Shown one piece after another: positions 7,461-16,135 of a DNA stretch of 64,000 bases. The DNA comes from an uncultured Porphyromonadaceae bacterium. GTDB taxonomy: Bacteria > Bacteroidota > Bacteroidia > Bacteroidales > Muribaculaceae. The position numbers and the translations under genes were made by a program. The stretch's first letter is position 1, and the number at the start of each line of letters is the position of its first letter. The notes under the pieces were generated by a model that was given only the letters and a program-made list of their open reading frames with translations, searched no databases and had not been told where the DNA came from. Location of the stretch: contig URAU01000003.1 in the NCBI GenBank assembly GCA_900545955.1, forward strand, positions 1 through 64,000, given 5' to 3'.

Positions 7461-9053
7461 TCAGGATTTGGCTTCGACGGCGGCGTGCTCGATGGCGAGA
7501 CCGCGGGTGTAGGATTTGATATATTCGTCGAATCCTGCTACATCTGCGGGGTCGGGAGCGATTTCCACACCTTCGTTGCCTTGGAATACGCTTTCGTTGA
7601 GGAATGCTGCGAGGCTCTGGCCCTTGGCGTTGTTAATCAGGTAGGAGCCGAGCAGGGCGATGCCCCATGCGCCGCCTTCGCCGGCAGTCTCCATTACGGA
7701 GATGGGGGAGTTGAGGGCGGCAGCGAGGATACGCTGACCTACGCCGGGAGTCTTGAAAAGTCCGCCGTGACCGGTGATGCGGTCGACTTCGACCTTTTCC
7801 TCCTTGAATAGGATGTCGTTGCCGATTTTGAGCACTCCTACGGCCGCATAGAGATTGGCGCGCATAAAGTTGGCGAGGTTGAACTTGTCGCCTGCCGAGC
7901 GTACGAAGAGCGGACGTCCTTCGGCAAGGCCGGTGACGGGTTCGCCCGAGATGTAGTTGTAGCTCAGCAGACCGCCGCAGTCGGGTTCGCCTTTGAGAGC
8001 GTTGTTATAGAGCGTGCCGAACACTTTGCCCATATCGACGGGGAGGCCGAGCAGCTCCTGGAACTCGCGGAAAAGGTTGACCCACGCGTTGAGGTCGGAA
8101 GTGCAGTTGTTGCAGTGAACCATGGCCACGAGCGAGCCGTCGGGAGTGGTAACCATATCGATTACCTCGTAGGGCTTCGAGAGCGGCTTTTCGAGCACGA
8201 TCATGGAGAACGATGAGGTTCCTGCGGATACGTTGCCTGTGCGCTGCAGCACTGCGTTGGTTGCTACCATGCCAGTCCCGGCGTCGCCCTCGGGCGGGCA
8301 GAGGGGGGCACCGGCGCGGAGATGGCCGCTTACGTCGAGACGACGTGCGCCCTCTTCGGTGAGGCACCCGGCATTCTGACCTGCCAGGAGTATTTTCGGG
8401 AGGATATCCTCAAGCTTCCAGCCGAAGCCGCGCGGGGCGACGAGTTCGTCGAACTTGGCTACCATCGTGGCGTCGTACTGCTTTGTAGCCGGATCTACGG
8501 GAATCATACCCGAGGCGTCGCCTACGCCGAGCACTTTCTCGCCGGTGAGCTGCCAGTGGATGTAGCCTGCAAGCGTGGTGAGGAAGTCGATTTCGTCCAC
8601 ATGCTTCTCGCCGTTGAGGATAGCCTGATAGAGATGGCTGATGCTCCAGCGCAGGGGGATATTGTAGACGAATAGCTCGCTGAGCTCTGCGGCCGCGTTG
8701 CCGGTGTTGGTGTTGCGCCAGGTGCGGAACGGCACGAGAATCTCGCCTTTGGCGTTGAAGGGCATATAGCCGTGCATCATGGCGCTCACGCCGATGGCGG
8801 CAAGCTGCTCGATTTCTACGTCGTAGAGTTCGCGTACGTTGGCGCGGAGGTTGGCGTAGCAGTCCTGCAGGCCGTACCATATAGCTTCTATGCTGTAGGT
8901 CCAGAGTCCGTCGACGAGTTGGTTTTCCCACTCGTGGCTTCCCTGGGCGATGGGCTTGTTGTCGGCATCAATCAGCACGGCCTTGATTCGGGTCGAGCCG
9001 AACTCGATGCCGAGGATGGCACGCCCTTCGGTTATGGTCTGTTTTGCGTCCAT
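7461..9053 (-). CDS. FGGY-family carbohydrate kinase, probable L-ribulokinase
   Basis: 530 residues with the FGGY two-domain actin-like fold. The N-terminal phosphate loop region (GIEFGSTRIKAVLID) binds ATP, and the second domain has a glycine-rich GNVSAGTSSFSMIV and a C-terminal ITGHGGLFKTPGVGQRI. It should phosphorylate L-ribulose to L-ribulose 5-phosphate. Sequence alone would also permit xylulokinase. The ribulokinase assignment comes from its position 15 bases behind araA in a gene order matching the Bacteroides arabinose cluster. It is the last gene of the operon and is unlike classical E. coli AraB. Confidence 0.88.
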   Translation of the reverse strand: MDAKQTITEGRAILGIEFGSTRIKAVLIDADNKPIAQGSHEWENQLVDGLWTYSIEAIWYGLQDCYANLRANVRELYDVEIEQLAAIGVSAMMHGYMPFNAKGEILVPFRTWRNTNTGNAAAELSELFVYNIPLRWSISHLYQAILNGEKHVDEIDFLTTLAGYIHWQLTGEKVLGVGDASGMIPVDPATKQYDATMVAKFDELVAPRGFGWKLEDILPKILLAGQNAGCLTEEGARRLDVSGHLRAGAPLCPPEGDAGTGMVATNAVLQRTGNVSAGTSSFSMIVLEKPLSKPYEVIDMVTTPDGSLVAMVHCNNCTSDLNAWVNLFREFQELLGLPVDMGKVFGTLYNNALKGEPDCGGLLSYNYISGEPVTGLAEGRPLFVRSAGDKFNLANFMRANLYAAVGVLKIGNDILFKEEKVEVDRITGHGGLFKTPGVGQRILAAALNSPISVMETAGEGGAWGIALLGSYLINNAKGQSLAAFLNESVFQGNEGVEIAPDPADVAGFDEYIKSYTRGLAIEHAAVEAKS

Positions 9054-9068
9054 AGCTGTAGGCTGGAA

Positions 9069-10610
9069 TTAGTTGAGGGCCTTGTTGAGCATGTAGTACA
9101 CCTCGTTCCAGCGCATCGTGTTCTTGAAGTCGGCGATGGTGGTGTTGGCGTTGATGTGGAGCATCTCGATACCGGCAATTTCGGCGTAGTCCTCCCAGTA
9201 TTCCTCTGTGAGATCGTAGCTGAAGCAGGAGTGGTGTGTTCCTCCGGCAAGAATCCAGGCACCGGCACCGGTGGCGAAATCGGGCTGGGGAATCCAGAGA
9301 GCCGATGCCACAGGGAGTTTGGGCATAGGTTTGGGCTCGATGCACTTCACGTCGTTGACGATGAGGCGGAAGCGGTTGCCGAGGTCTACGATGGTGGCTG
9401 TAACGCCGTTGTCGGGCTTGGCTGTAAACACGAGGCGTGCCGTGAGGCTCTTGCGGATACCGATTCCGAGGAAGTGAACTTCGAGGCGCGGACGCTCGGC
9501 TGCGATGAGCGGGCAGACCTCAAGCATGTGGGCCTGGAGGATGGAGCTGTCCTTGCCGTTGAAGTTGAGGGTGTAGTCCTCGAGGAAAGAGCACCCTTTG
9601 GGAAGCCCCTGGCTCATGAACCATACGGTGCGGTAGAGGGCAGCCGACTTCCAGTCGCCTTCGGCGCCGAAGCCATAGCCTTCGGCCATGAGGCGCTGCG
9701 AAGCGAGGCCGGGAATCTGGTCGAAACCTACGAATTTGGGGTCGTCGATATTGTCGGTACCGAGGTCGCAGAAGTTGGTGGTGAAGCCTTTGGCGCCGTA
9801 GGACTTGAGGATGGCGCGGATGGCGAGTTCGGCTTTGGCGGCGTTCCATACCTTGCGGTATTCTTCGGTAGCCTTGTCCTCAAGTTTTGCGTCGTGGGCA
9901 TAGAGGCGGAAGTATTCGGCTACAAGGGCGTCGACATCGGCATCGGCAACCTTTTTGAAGTACTCCATAAGCTCGCTCACGGGGCAGTAGTCAACGTGGT
10001 AGCCCAGACGCTGCTCTGCTTCCACTTTATCGCCGTCGGTAACGGCTACGTTGTTCATCTGGTCGCCGAAGCGGAGGATGAGCATGTCCTGCGAATCTGC
10101 CCAGGCTGCGCAGACGCGTTCCCATACGGCGATTTTCTTCTGGGTGTCGGGGTCTGTCCAGTGGCCTACAACCACCTTGCGGCGCAGACGCATGCGGCTC
10201 ATGATGTGGCCGAACTCGCGGTCGCCGTGGGCGCTCTGGTTGAGGTTCATGAAGTCCATATCGATTTCGTCCCAGGGAATTTCGGCGTTGAACTGGGTAT
10301 GGAAGTGGAGGATTGGCTTGTGGAGTTGCTGGAGGCCGTGAATCCACATCTTGGCGGGAGAGAAGGTGTGCATCCATGTGATTACGCCGACGCATTTGTC
10401 GGAGTTATTGGCAGCCTTCATCAGGTCGAGCACTTCGCGCGAGGAGTTGGCGGTACCTTTATATACTACTTTTACAGGGAGATTGCCGGAGTTGTTGAGA
10501 CCGTCGACCATCTGCTTCGAGTGGGAGTCGACTTGAACCACGGCGTCGCCGCCGTAAAGGAGTTGGGCACCGGTAATCCACCAGATTTCCATGTTTTCGT
10601 ATGCGTTCAT
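9069..10610 (-). CDS. araA: L-arabinose isomerase
   Basis: 513 residues, the normal length for AraA. It converts L-arabinose to L-ribulose in the cytoplasm and uses Mn2+. Recognisable stretches include the N-terminal EIWWITGAQLLYGGDAV, VGVITWMHTFSPAKMWIHGL, the LPKGCSFLEDYTLNF segment with a metal-binding Glu, and the C-terminal ILAGGTHHSCFSYDL with conserved histidines. It follows araD by 62 bases and precedes the kinase by 15 bases. All steps to xylulose 5-phosphate are therefore encoded together. Confidence 0.97.
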   Translation of the reverse strand: MNAYENMEIWWITGAQLLYGGDAVVQVDSHSKQMVDGLNNSGNLPVKVVYKGTANSSREVLDLMKAANNSDKCVGVITWMHTFSPAKMWIHGLQQLHKPILHFHTQFNAEIPWDEIDMDFMNLNQSAHGDREFGHIMSRMRLRRKVVVGHWTDPDTQKKIAVWERVCAAWADSQDMLILRFGDQMNNVAVTDGDKVEAEQRLGYHVDYCPVSELMEYFKKVADADVDALVAEYFRLYAHDAKLEDKATEEYRKVWNAAKAELAIRAILKSYGAKGFTTNFCDLGTDNIDDPKFVGFDQIPGLASQRLMAEGYGFGAEGDWKSAALYRTVWFMSQGLPKGCSFLEDYTLNFNGKDSSILQAHMLEVCPLIAAERPRLEVHFLGIGIRKSLTARLVFTAKPDNGVTATIVDLGNRFRLIVNDVKCIEPKPMPKLPVASALWIPQPDFATGAGAWILAGGTHHSCFSYDLTEEYWEDYAEIAGIEMLHINANTTIADFKNTMRWNEVYYMLNKALN

Positions 10611-10672
10611 GATAGGTATGTTTTTGTTTTGTTTTTTTGATTATCAGTGATTTTGAGGAGATGAGGGAATGA

Positions 10673-11371
10673 TTATTTCTTCTGGCCGTAGTAGGCATTG
10701 GGACCATGCTTGCGCGAGAAGTGCTTCTCGACCAGAAGCGGATTCATCGTAAGGCGCGGGTTGACGCTGTAGGCCACGAATGCCATTTTTGCCACCTGCT
10801 CCATAACCACGGCGTTGTGAACGGCCTCGTGCGGATCCTTGCCCCAGGAGAAGGGGCCGTGGTTCTTGACGAGCACGCCGGGGGTGTGGACCGGGTTGAT
10901 TGCGCCAAGACGGAAGCGGTTTACAATCACGTTGCCCGTCTCGAGCTCATACTGGCCTTTAACTTCGGCTTCGGTCATGTCGGCCGTGCAGGGGATTGCG
11001 TTGTGGAAGTAGTCGGCGTGGGTGGTGCCGATGTTGGGAAGGTCGATGCCGGCCTGAGCCCATGCGGTGGCGTAGGTGGAGTGGGTGTGGACCACGCCCC
11101 CGATTTCGGGCCATGCGCGGTAGAGCACGAGGTGGGTGGGCGTGTCGGACGAGGGGCGCAGCGAGCCTTCCACCACCTCGCCGGTGTGGAGGTCGACTAC
11201 CACCATGTCGTCGGGAGTCATTGTATCGTAGTCTACACCCGAGGGTTTTATTACCACAAGGCCGCGCTCGCGGTCGATGCCGCTGACGTTGCCCCAGGTG
11301 AATATCACGAGACCATGGCGAACGAGATCCATGTTGGCCTCATATACTTTTTTCTTGAGTTCTTCTAACAT
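10673..11371 (-). CDS. araD: L-ribulose-5-phosphate 4-epimerase
   Basis: 232 residues, nearly identical in length to E. coli AraD (231). This class II aldolase-fold enzyme turns L-ribulose 5-phosphate into D-xylulose 5-phosphate. Zinc-ligand histidines are in VVHTHSTYATAWAQ, and the third is in the C-terminal half (MEQVAKMAF region). LVKNHGPFSWG and IKPSGVDYDTM are family signatures. It follows the regulator gene by 62 bases in the arabinose operon. Confidence 0.97.
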   Translation of the reverse strand: MLEELKKKVYEANMDLVRHGLVIFTWGNVSGIDRERGLVVIKPSGVDYDTMTPDDMVVVDLHTGEVVEGSLRPSSDTPTHLVLYRAWPEIGGVVHTHSTYATAWAQAGIDLPNIGTTHADYFHNAIPCTADMTEAEVKGQYELETGNVIVNRFRLGAINPVHTPGVLVKNHGPFSWGKDPHEAVHNAVVMEQVAKMAFVAYSVNPRLTMNPLLVEKHFSRKHGPNAYYGQKK

Positions 11372-11433
11372 ATGCAGATAGGCAGGATGAGAGTAGATGG
11401 TTTTATGGTTGATGGCTGACGGTTTAGGTCCTG

Positions 11434-12111
11434 TCAGATTTTGAACTTGGGATTATCGCTGTAGGCTTCGGCATCGTAGCGGTGCAGACGTGCTCCGCGT
11501 CGGGAGCAGGTCTTGTCGATTTTCTCGGTCGGGACGATACAAGGCAGCTCGCTGACGCGTTTGCGGAAATTGCGTTTGTCGATTTCTTCGTCGAGAACTG
11601 TCTCATAGAGGCCCTGCAGCTGAGAGAGGGTGAAGTATTCCGGAAGCAGATTGAAGGCCACCGGCGCTGTGGTGAAGTTAAGCTTCATCATGCGGCGCGC
11701 TTTGGCTATCATCTTCGGGTGGTCGAATCCGAGCGGAGGAAGCTCGTTGACCGGCACCCAGCATCCGCTGTGGTATTGAGTCGAGGCAAGGACATCTTCA
11801 GTGATATTTATCAGTGCGCTGTAGGCTATCGATACAACTCGTTCGCCCGGGTCTCGCTCCACTTCGCCGAAAGCACCAACTTGCTCCATGTAGACGTTGG
11901 AAAGTCCGGTCAGTTCGGTGAGCACGCGCTGCGCGGCGTCGTCTACGCTCTCGTCGTGTCCGACGAAACCTCCCATAAGCGACCACTTACCCATTTCTGG
12001 CTCGAATTTACGCTTTGTAAGCAGCAGCGAAAGGCGTCCGTTGGTTATTCCGAAAATAATGCAATCGACTGCTACATAATGTCGGTCGTATTGCGAATAG
12101 CACTGGGTCAT
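11434..12111 (-). CDS. araR: AraR-type Nudix/winged-helix arabinose regulator (NrtR family)
   Basis: 225 residues from the ATG at 12111. An N-terminal Nudix-fold domain (about 1-145) is fused to a C-terminal winged helix (FTLSQLQGLYETVL, DKRNFRKRV, CSRRGARLHRY). The Nudix box keeps G, the first E, R and the final GL, but two catalytic glutamates of REUxEE are Val and Leu (RVLTELTGL). This fits a sensor rather than a hydrolase. The B. thetaiotaomicron orthologue BT0354 is a known DNA-binding regulator released by L-arabinose, and gene order here is the same. An in-frame TTG at 12165 would extend it into a hairpin and is rejected. Candidate operators lie at 15308-15330 and 24782-24802. Confidence 0.93.
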   Translation of the reverse strand: MTQCYSQYDRHYVAVDCIIFGITNGRLSLLLTKRKFEPEMGKWSLMGGFVGHDESVDDAAQRVLTELTGLSNVYMEQVGAFGEVERDPGERVVSIAYSALINITEDVLASTQYHSGCWVPVNELPPLGFDHPKMIAKARRMMKLNFTTAPVAFNLLPEYFTLSQLQGLYETVLDEEIDKRNFRKRVSELPCIVPTEKIDKTCSRRGARLHRYDAEAYSDNPKFKI

Positions 12112-12161
12112 ATTACTGTAGATTGCGTTGTGTGATTTTGACTTCTTATCTATATATGTGT

Positions 12162-12197
12162 GCAAGCTGCCGGCGATATACTCCGCCGGCGGCTTGC
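12162..12197. other. Strong intergenic hairpin between the symporter and araR genes
   Basis: A 14-bp stem (arms 12162-12175 and 12184-12197, one T-G pair) with an 8-base loop. The T-run (GTTCGTTTTTTTA) follows it on the plus strand, opposite to the operon's direction. It is therefore not a standard terminator for the symporter gene. It may stabilise the upstream mRNA segment or stop antisense transcription. Confidence 0.6.
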
Positions 12198-12207
12198 GTT
12201 CGTTTTT

Positions 12208-13899
12208 TTACCAGAAATAGATATAGAAGGCCACTGTTATGCCAAGTATAATCACGGTGTGGATGATATCCCAGTGATTCCAGCTGGCGCGGGTTGCGGC
12301 ACGCTGCTCGGCTGTGGAGGTGCCGAATACCAGACCCTGGATTTTGGCTTCGTCGGGTTTCTGGGTAAAGAGCGATACCACGATGGCTACCACGAGGCAG
12401 AACACGAGCATCCAGCCGCAGAAGAAGAGCCAGTTGCAGTCGTAGAACAGATACTGGAACCAGTTGGATGTGTCTCCGCCGGGCACCACGCCTGCGTTGC
12501 TGTAGTAGATTTTGGCACCAAGACGGCACAGGCCGATGACGAGGCCGGAAATAAGAGCCCACATACCGCCCTGGGCCGAAGTGCGTTTCCAGCAAATACC
12601 CATCAGGAAGGCTGCGGCGATACCCGGAGCAAGCACCGACTGCACATCCTGGAGATAGAGGTAAAGCACGTCGCCGATTGAGCGCATGATGGGAATCCAG
12701 AGGATACCGAGAGCCACGATTACGACGGTGGCCGCCTGACCGATGCGCACTAGTTTCTTGGGATCTGTGTTGGGACGGTAACGCTGGTAGAAGTCGATGG
12801 TGAAGAGGGCTGCCGACGAGTTGAAGAGCGATGCGAGCGAACTCATCAGGGCGGCCAGGATACCGCAGACGATGAGACCTTTCACACCGGCGGGGAGCAG
12901 TTTTGCCACAAGTGTGGGGAATGCGGCGTCGGTGTTGAGGTTGCCGTTTGCCAGAAGGGGCAGGAAGCTGCCGCTCTGCTGGTGGAGGGCGAAGGCAATC
13001 ATGCCGGGGATGAGGAAGAGGAATACGGGGAGGAGCTTCAGGTAGGCGCCGAATATGGTGCCGCGGCGCGACTCGCGTTCGTTCTTGCCCGAAAGCACAC
13101 GCTGTACGATAAACTGGTCGGTACACCAGTACCAGAAGCCGATTACGGCCGAGCCGATAAGGGCGCCGAGCCAGGGGAACTGCGCGTCGCGGTTGTCGCG
13201 GATAAGGTTGGTCATTGTGTCGCCGTATTCGTTGACTTTCACCTGCGAGCAGATGGACATCATCTGGTCCCACCCGCCAAGTTCCTTAAGGCCGAGCACC
13301 AGGATGATGAGCGAGCCCAGCAGAAGGATGGGGGTCTGGAGTACCGATGTGTAAAGTACTGATTTCATGCCGCCGAAGATGGTATAGAGAGCGGTGATGA
13401 GCACCAGGCCGATGGCAGCGATCCAGAAGAAGTCGATTCCCCAAAGGGTGTCGATGCCGAACACCTGCTGGAATACGAGGCCGCCGGCATAAACCGTAAC
13501 GGCAACTTTTGTGAGCACATAGCTAATAAGCGAAATAAGCGACAGGATGGTGCGCGAAGCCGAGTTGTAGCGGCGTTCGAGGAATTCAGGCATCGTGTAG
13601 ACCATCGAACGTGAGTAGAAGGGCACGAACACCCAGCCGAGTATGAGAATCATCCAGCCCTGGATTTCCCAGTGGGCCATTGCCATGCCCGAAGCCGCGC
13701 CGGAGCCGGCCAGGCCGATGAGGTGCTCCGAACCGATGTTCGATGCGAAGATGGATGCGCCGATGGCAATCCATGTGGCGTCCTTACCGCCGAGGAAGTA
13801 GTCGGCGGCGTTGTTCTGCTTTTGACGAACCACCCACCATATGATGCCGACCAGGGCAACAAAGAATAGGGCGATTACAATCCAGTCGAGTAATTGCAT
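12208..13899 (-). CDS. SSS-family sodium:sugar symporter, probable L-arabinose importer
   Basis: 563 residues with about 14 transmembrane helices, typical of the SGLT-like branch of the solute:sodium symporters. The N-terminus is out (QLLDWIVIALFFVALVGIIWW). Family hallmarks are the early YFLGGKDATWIAIGASIFASNIGSEH segment and the GFWYWCTDQFIVQRVLSGKNERESRRG region after helix 7. It should carry L-arabinose across the inner membrane with Na+. The substrate is inferred from its place between the secreted epimerase and the regulator. Bacteroides arabinose clusters carry the same transporter at this position. Confidence 0.92.
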   Translation of the reverse strand: MQLLDWIVIALFFVALVGIIWWVVRQKQNNAADYFLGGKDATWIAIGASIFASNIGSEHLIGLAGSGAASGMAMAHWEIQGWMILILGWVFVPFYSRSMVYTMPEFLERRYNSASRTILSLISLISYVLTKVAVTVYAGGLVFQQVFGIDTLWGIDFFWIAAIGLVLITALYTIFGGMKSVLYTSVLQTPILLLGSLIILVLGLKELGGWDQMMSICSQVKVNEYGDTMTNLIRDNRDAQFPWLGALIGSAVIGFWYWCTDQFIVQRVLSGKNERESRRGTIFGAYLKLLPVFLFLIPGMIAFALHQQSGSFLPLLANGNLNTDAAFPTLVAKLLPAGVKGLIVCGILAALMSSLASLFNSSAALFTIDFYQRYRPNTDPKKLVRIGQAATVVIVALGILWIPIMRSIGDVLYLYLQDVQSVLAPGIAAAFLMGICWKRTSAQGGMWALISGLVIGLCRLGAKIYYSNAGVVPGGDTSNWFQYLFYDCNWLFFCGWMLVFCLVVAIVVSLFTQKPDEAKIQGLVFGTSTAEQRAATRASWNHWDIIHTVIILGITVAFYIYFW

Positions 13900-13975
13900 G
13901 GGTTAGTTTTAGGTTAAAGGGGGTGTGATAAGATAGGTTGTCTATGTAGGGATGCGGAGCTTTGTATGTCCGGGG

Positions 13976-15139
13976 TTATTTGTCGACCGAAAAACGGTAG
14001 ACGCAGTGGGAGGTGTAGGTTTCGCCCGGACGGAGAACTACCGAAGGCCACTGGGGCTTGTTGGGGCTGTCGGGGTAATGCTGGGTTTCCAGACAGATGC
14101 CGACGCGCTGGTTGTAGACGGTTGCGTTTTTGCCTGTTACGGTACCGTCGAGGAAGTTGCCGGTGTAAATCTGGATGCCGGGTTCGTCGGTGAGCACCTC
14201 AAGCTTGATGCCGGATGCCGGAGAGACGAGCGATACGGCCACCTGCGAGTCGTCGCCTGCGGTGTTGAGCACCCAGTTGTGGTCGTAGCCGTTGGCGTTG
14301 TGGATCTGCTCGTTGTCGGCGGCGATGTCCTGTCCGATTGGCTTGGCGGTACGGAAGTCGAATGGAGTGCCCTCGACTGTTGCGATTTCGCCGGTTGTCA
14401 TGAATGTGGAGTCCACAGGAGTGAAGGCGTCGGCATTGACGGTCATAACGTCGGAGAGGACGTCGGCCGAGGGGTTACCGCCGAGGTTGAAATAGGAGTG
14501 GTTGGTCAGATTGATTACGGTCGGTTTCGAGGTGGTTGCCGAGTAGGCGATGTCGAGGGCGTTGTCGGCCGTGAGCGTGTATGTCACGGTGGCGTCGACC
14601 TCGCCGGGGAAGCCGTTGTTGCCGTCAGCGTCCTTGATGGTGAGCACGAGCGTGGAGTCGTTGGGCTGTGACGCCTTGTAGACCCGGTATTGCCATCCGA
14701 GTGTACCCATGTCGGTTCCGCCGTGCAGGCAGTGGCCGAAGTTGTTTTGGGGAAGCTGGAATGTGTCGGCGTCAATCACTATCTGGCCGTTCTTGATACG
14801 GTTGGCGTAACGGCCGATTGCTGCGCCGAAGTCGCTGAGGTTGTTTTCGGGGAAGTAAGCCTGAACGCTGTCGAATCCGAGCACAACATCGCGAAGCGTC
14901 CCTTCGCGGTCGGGAACGGCGAGTGAGACTACGCGGCCGCCGTAGTTGGTGATGCAGGCCTCCATGCCGGCGGCATTTTTGAGAATGTAGAGGTCGGTGG
15001 AATCGCCGTTGACAACGGCTTTGAAGTTTTCCGGATTGAGTCCGGAGGCGGTGAGTTCCGTGTCCTGGCTTTTGGAGCCGCACGAGGCTGCTGCGATTGT
15101 CAGGAAAGCTGCCAACGGCAGCATCGACAGATTTTTCAT
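13976..15139 (-). CDS. galM: Aldose 1-epimerase (mutarotase), lipoprotein
   Basis: 387 residues starting at the ATG at 15139, where MKNLSMLPLAAFLTIAAASC gives a lipoprotein signal with Cys about residue 20. It interconverts alpha and beta anomers of sugars. Catalytic His candidates are in NNFGHCLHGG and in TVINLTNHSYFNLGG, and the catalytic Glu is in TDEPGIQIYTGN near the C-terminus. It probably works in the periplasm to present the right anomer to the adjacent symporter. It is the first gene of the arabinose operon, with a clear promoter and an AraR-type palindrome upstream. Longer starts to 15262 would remove the signal peptide. Confidence 0.93.
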   Translation of the reverse strand: MKNLSMLPLAAFLTIAAASCGSKSQDTELTASGLNPENFKAVVNGDSTDLYILKNAAGMEACITNYGGRVVSLAVPDREGTLRDVVLGFDSVQAYFPENNLSDFGAAIGRYANRIKNGQIVIDADTFQLPQNNFGHCLHGGTDMGTLGWQYRVYKASQPNDSTLVLTIKDADGNNGFPGEVDATVTYTLTADNALDIAYSATTSKPTVINLTNHSYFNLGGNPSADVLSDVMTVNADAFTPVDSTFMTTGEIATVEGTPFDFRTAKPIGQDIAADNEQIHNANGYDHNWVLNTAGDDSQVAVSLVSPASGIKLEVLTDEPGIQIYTGNFLDGTVTGKNATVYNQRVGICLETQHYPDSPNKPQWPSVVLRPGETYTSHCVYRFSVDK

Positions 15140-15250
15140 GGTTGGTTTACAAGCTAATGTGTCGTGAATAAGATGGTTGTAGCGCCCGGCCGACGGAGCG
15201 CGAGCCTCACTCCGGTAGGTCCGGACGAGGCTGTATATTTGTTTTGGGTG

Positions 15251-15282
15251 TAAAGTTAGCACCCTTTTGATTTATGTGCAAA
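15251..15282 (-). promoter_or_regulatory. Promoter of the arabinose operon
   Basis: On the minus strand a -33 TTTG (15279-15282), a 20-bp spacer and a -7 TAACTTTA (15251-15258; consensus TAnnTTTG, last base differs). Predicted start near 15244, about 105 bases before the mutarotase ATG. Confidence 0.6.
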
Positions 15283-15307
15283 AATTTCAGTATGTTTTTT
15301 AGCATGG

Positions 15308-15330
15308 TTGAGTGTTAAAATTACACTCAA
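15308..15330. promoter_or_regulatory. Candidate AraR operator upstream of the arabinose operon
   Basis: Perfect 8-bp arms TTGAGTGT and ACACTCAA around a 7-base A/T centre. The centre is about 61 bp upstream of the -7 box. The core (GTGTnAAAATTnACAC-like) matches the palindrome in front of uxuA at 24782. Assignment to AraR is inferred from location and symmetry. Confidence 0.65.
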
Positions 15331-15412
15331 TTTCTAATGCCTTGATGTATAGGGATGTGAACGGGCTGCTTGCTTCAGCTCAATAGCCGCTTGGCGCGGA
15401 AAGGGTGTGCGA

Positions 15413-15444
15413 TTTGATAAATTCCGATGTTTTGCGTAAATTTG
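15413..15444 (+). promoter_or_regulatory. Promoter of the ECF sigma factor gene
   Basis: -33 TTTG (15413-15416), exactly 20 bp, and -7 TAAATTTG (15437-15444): a full Bacteroidetes consensus. Predicted start near 15451, about 30 bases before the ATG. The remaining bases between this and the arabinose promoter contain nothing else that I recognise. Confidence 0.75.
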
Positions 15445-15481
15445 CTGAAACGATTCCTCCAACCTCAAAGCATCGCCTCAC

Positions 15482-16045
15482 ATGGGAAAAGAGATACCAC
15501 ACGAAGATCCGGCATTGATCGAGCGCCTGCGGACGCCCGACTCCTGCCGTGCGGCCTTCAACGAGGTGATGCGCACATATTCCGAACCGCTTTATTGGCA
15601 GATTCGTAGAATGGTGGAAAACCACGACGATGCAGCCGACATTCTTCAGAATACCTTTATGAAGGCATGGCAGTCGATTGAAAATTTTCGTGGAGATGCC
15701 AAACTTTCCACATGGCTCTATAAGATAGCCATTAACGAAAGCATCACTTTCCTTGCCAAAGAACGCAAGCGGCTCAATATCAGCATCGACGATGAAGAAT
15801 CCCATCTTGCCAACCTTATCGAGGCTGACCAATGGGTAGATGGCGACGAACTTGCCAAAGAGCTCCGCAAAGCCATTGCCACTCTCCCTGAAAAGCAGCG
15901 GATGGTATTCAACATGAAATATTTTGACGAAATGAAATATGAGAGGATGAGCGAGATACTCGGCACTTCGGTCGGCGCGCTCAAGGCCTCCTATCATTTG
16001 GCGGTCAAAAAGATAGAATCATATTTCAAAGACCGGGAAACATAG
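15482..16045 (+). CDS. ECF-subfamily RNA polymerase sigma factor
   Basis: 187 residues with the two-domain sigma-70 layout. Region 2 is at about 30-100 (YWQIRRMVENHDDAADILQN, then TFMKAWQSIENFRGDAKLSTWLYKIAINESI). Region 4 is at about 130-185 (ATLPEKQRMVFNMKYFDEMKYERMSEILGTSVGALKASYHLAVKKI) and includes the helix-turn-helix. It directs polymerase to alternative promoters. It is followed by a one-TM protein and a Spy-like periplasmic protein, a common Bacteroidales grouping. No classical anti-sigma domain is recognisable nearby. The housekeeping-type promoter suggests constitutive expression with post-translational control. Confidence 0.93.
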   Translation: MGKEIPHEDPALIERLRTPDSCRAAFNEVMRTYSEPLYWQIRRMVENHDDAADILQNTFMKAWQSIENFRGDAKLSTWLYKIAINESITFLAKERKRLNISIDDEESHLANLIEADQWVDGDELAKELRKAIATLPEKQRMVFNMKYFDEMKYERMSEILGTSVGALKASYHLAVKKIESYFKDRET

Positions 16046-16135
16046 GGCCGAATAAATAGTAAAAAATATTTCCACAGTCTTAAACCTTCTATGGCGCCCG
16101 TAGTCATAGTAAATGAAAACCGCTTCCAGAAAGAA

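Noticed and set aside
8772..10640. Long open frame on the plus strand (622 codons) opposite the arabinose genes
   Set aside because: It lies entirely antisense to the ribulokinase and araA, spans both genes and encodes low-complexity Val/Gly/Glu/His-rich sequence. It is a codon-bias shadow.
12112..12165. TTG-initiated N-terminal extension of AraR
   Set aside because: The extension is not family-like, and its start lies in the intergenic hairpin. The ATG at 12111 matches the usual N-terminus.
12146..13273. Minus-strand frame of 375 codons within the symporter gene
   Set aside because: Same strand but different frame from the SSS transporter; Arg/Pro-rich and non-hydrophobic, so a shadow.
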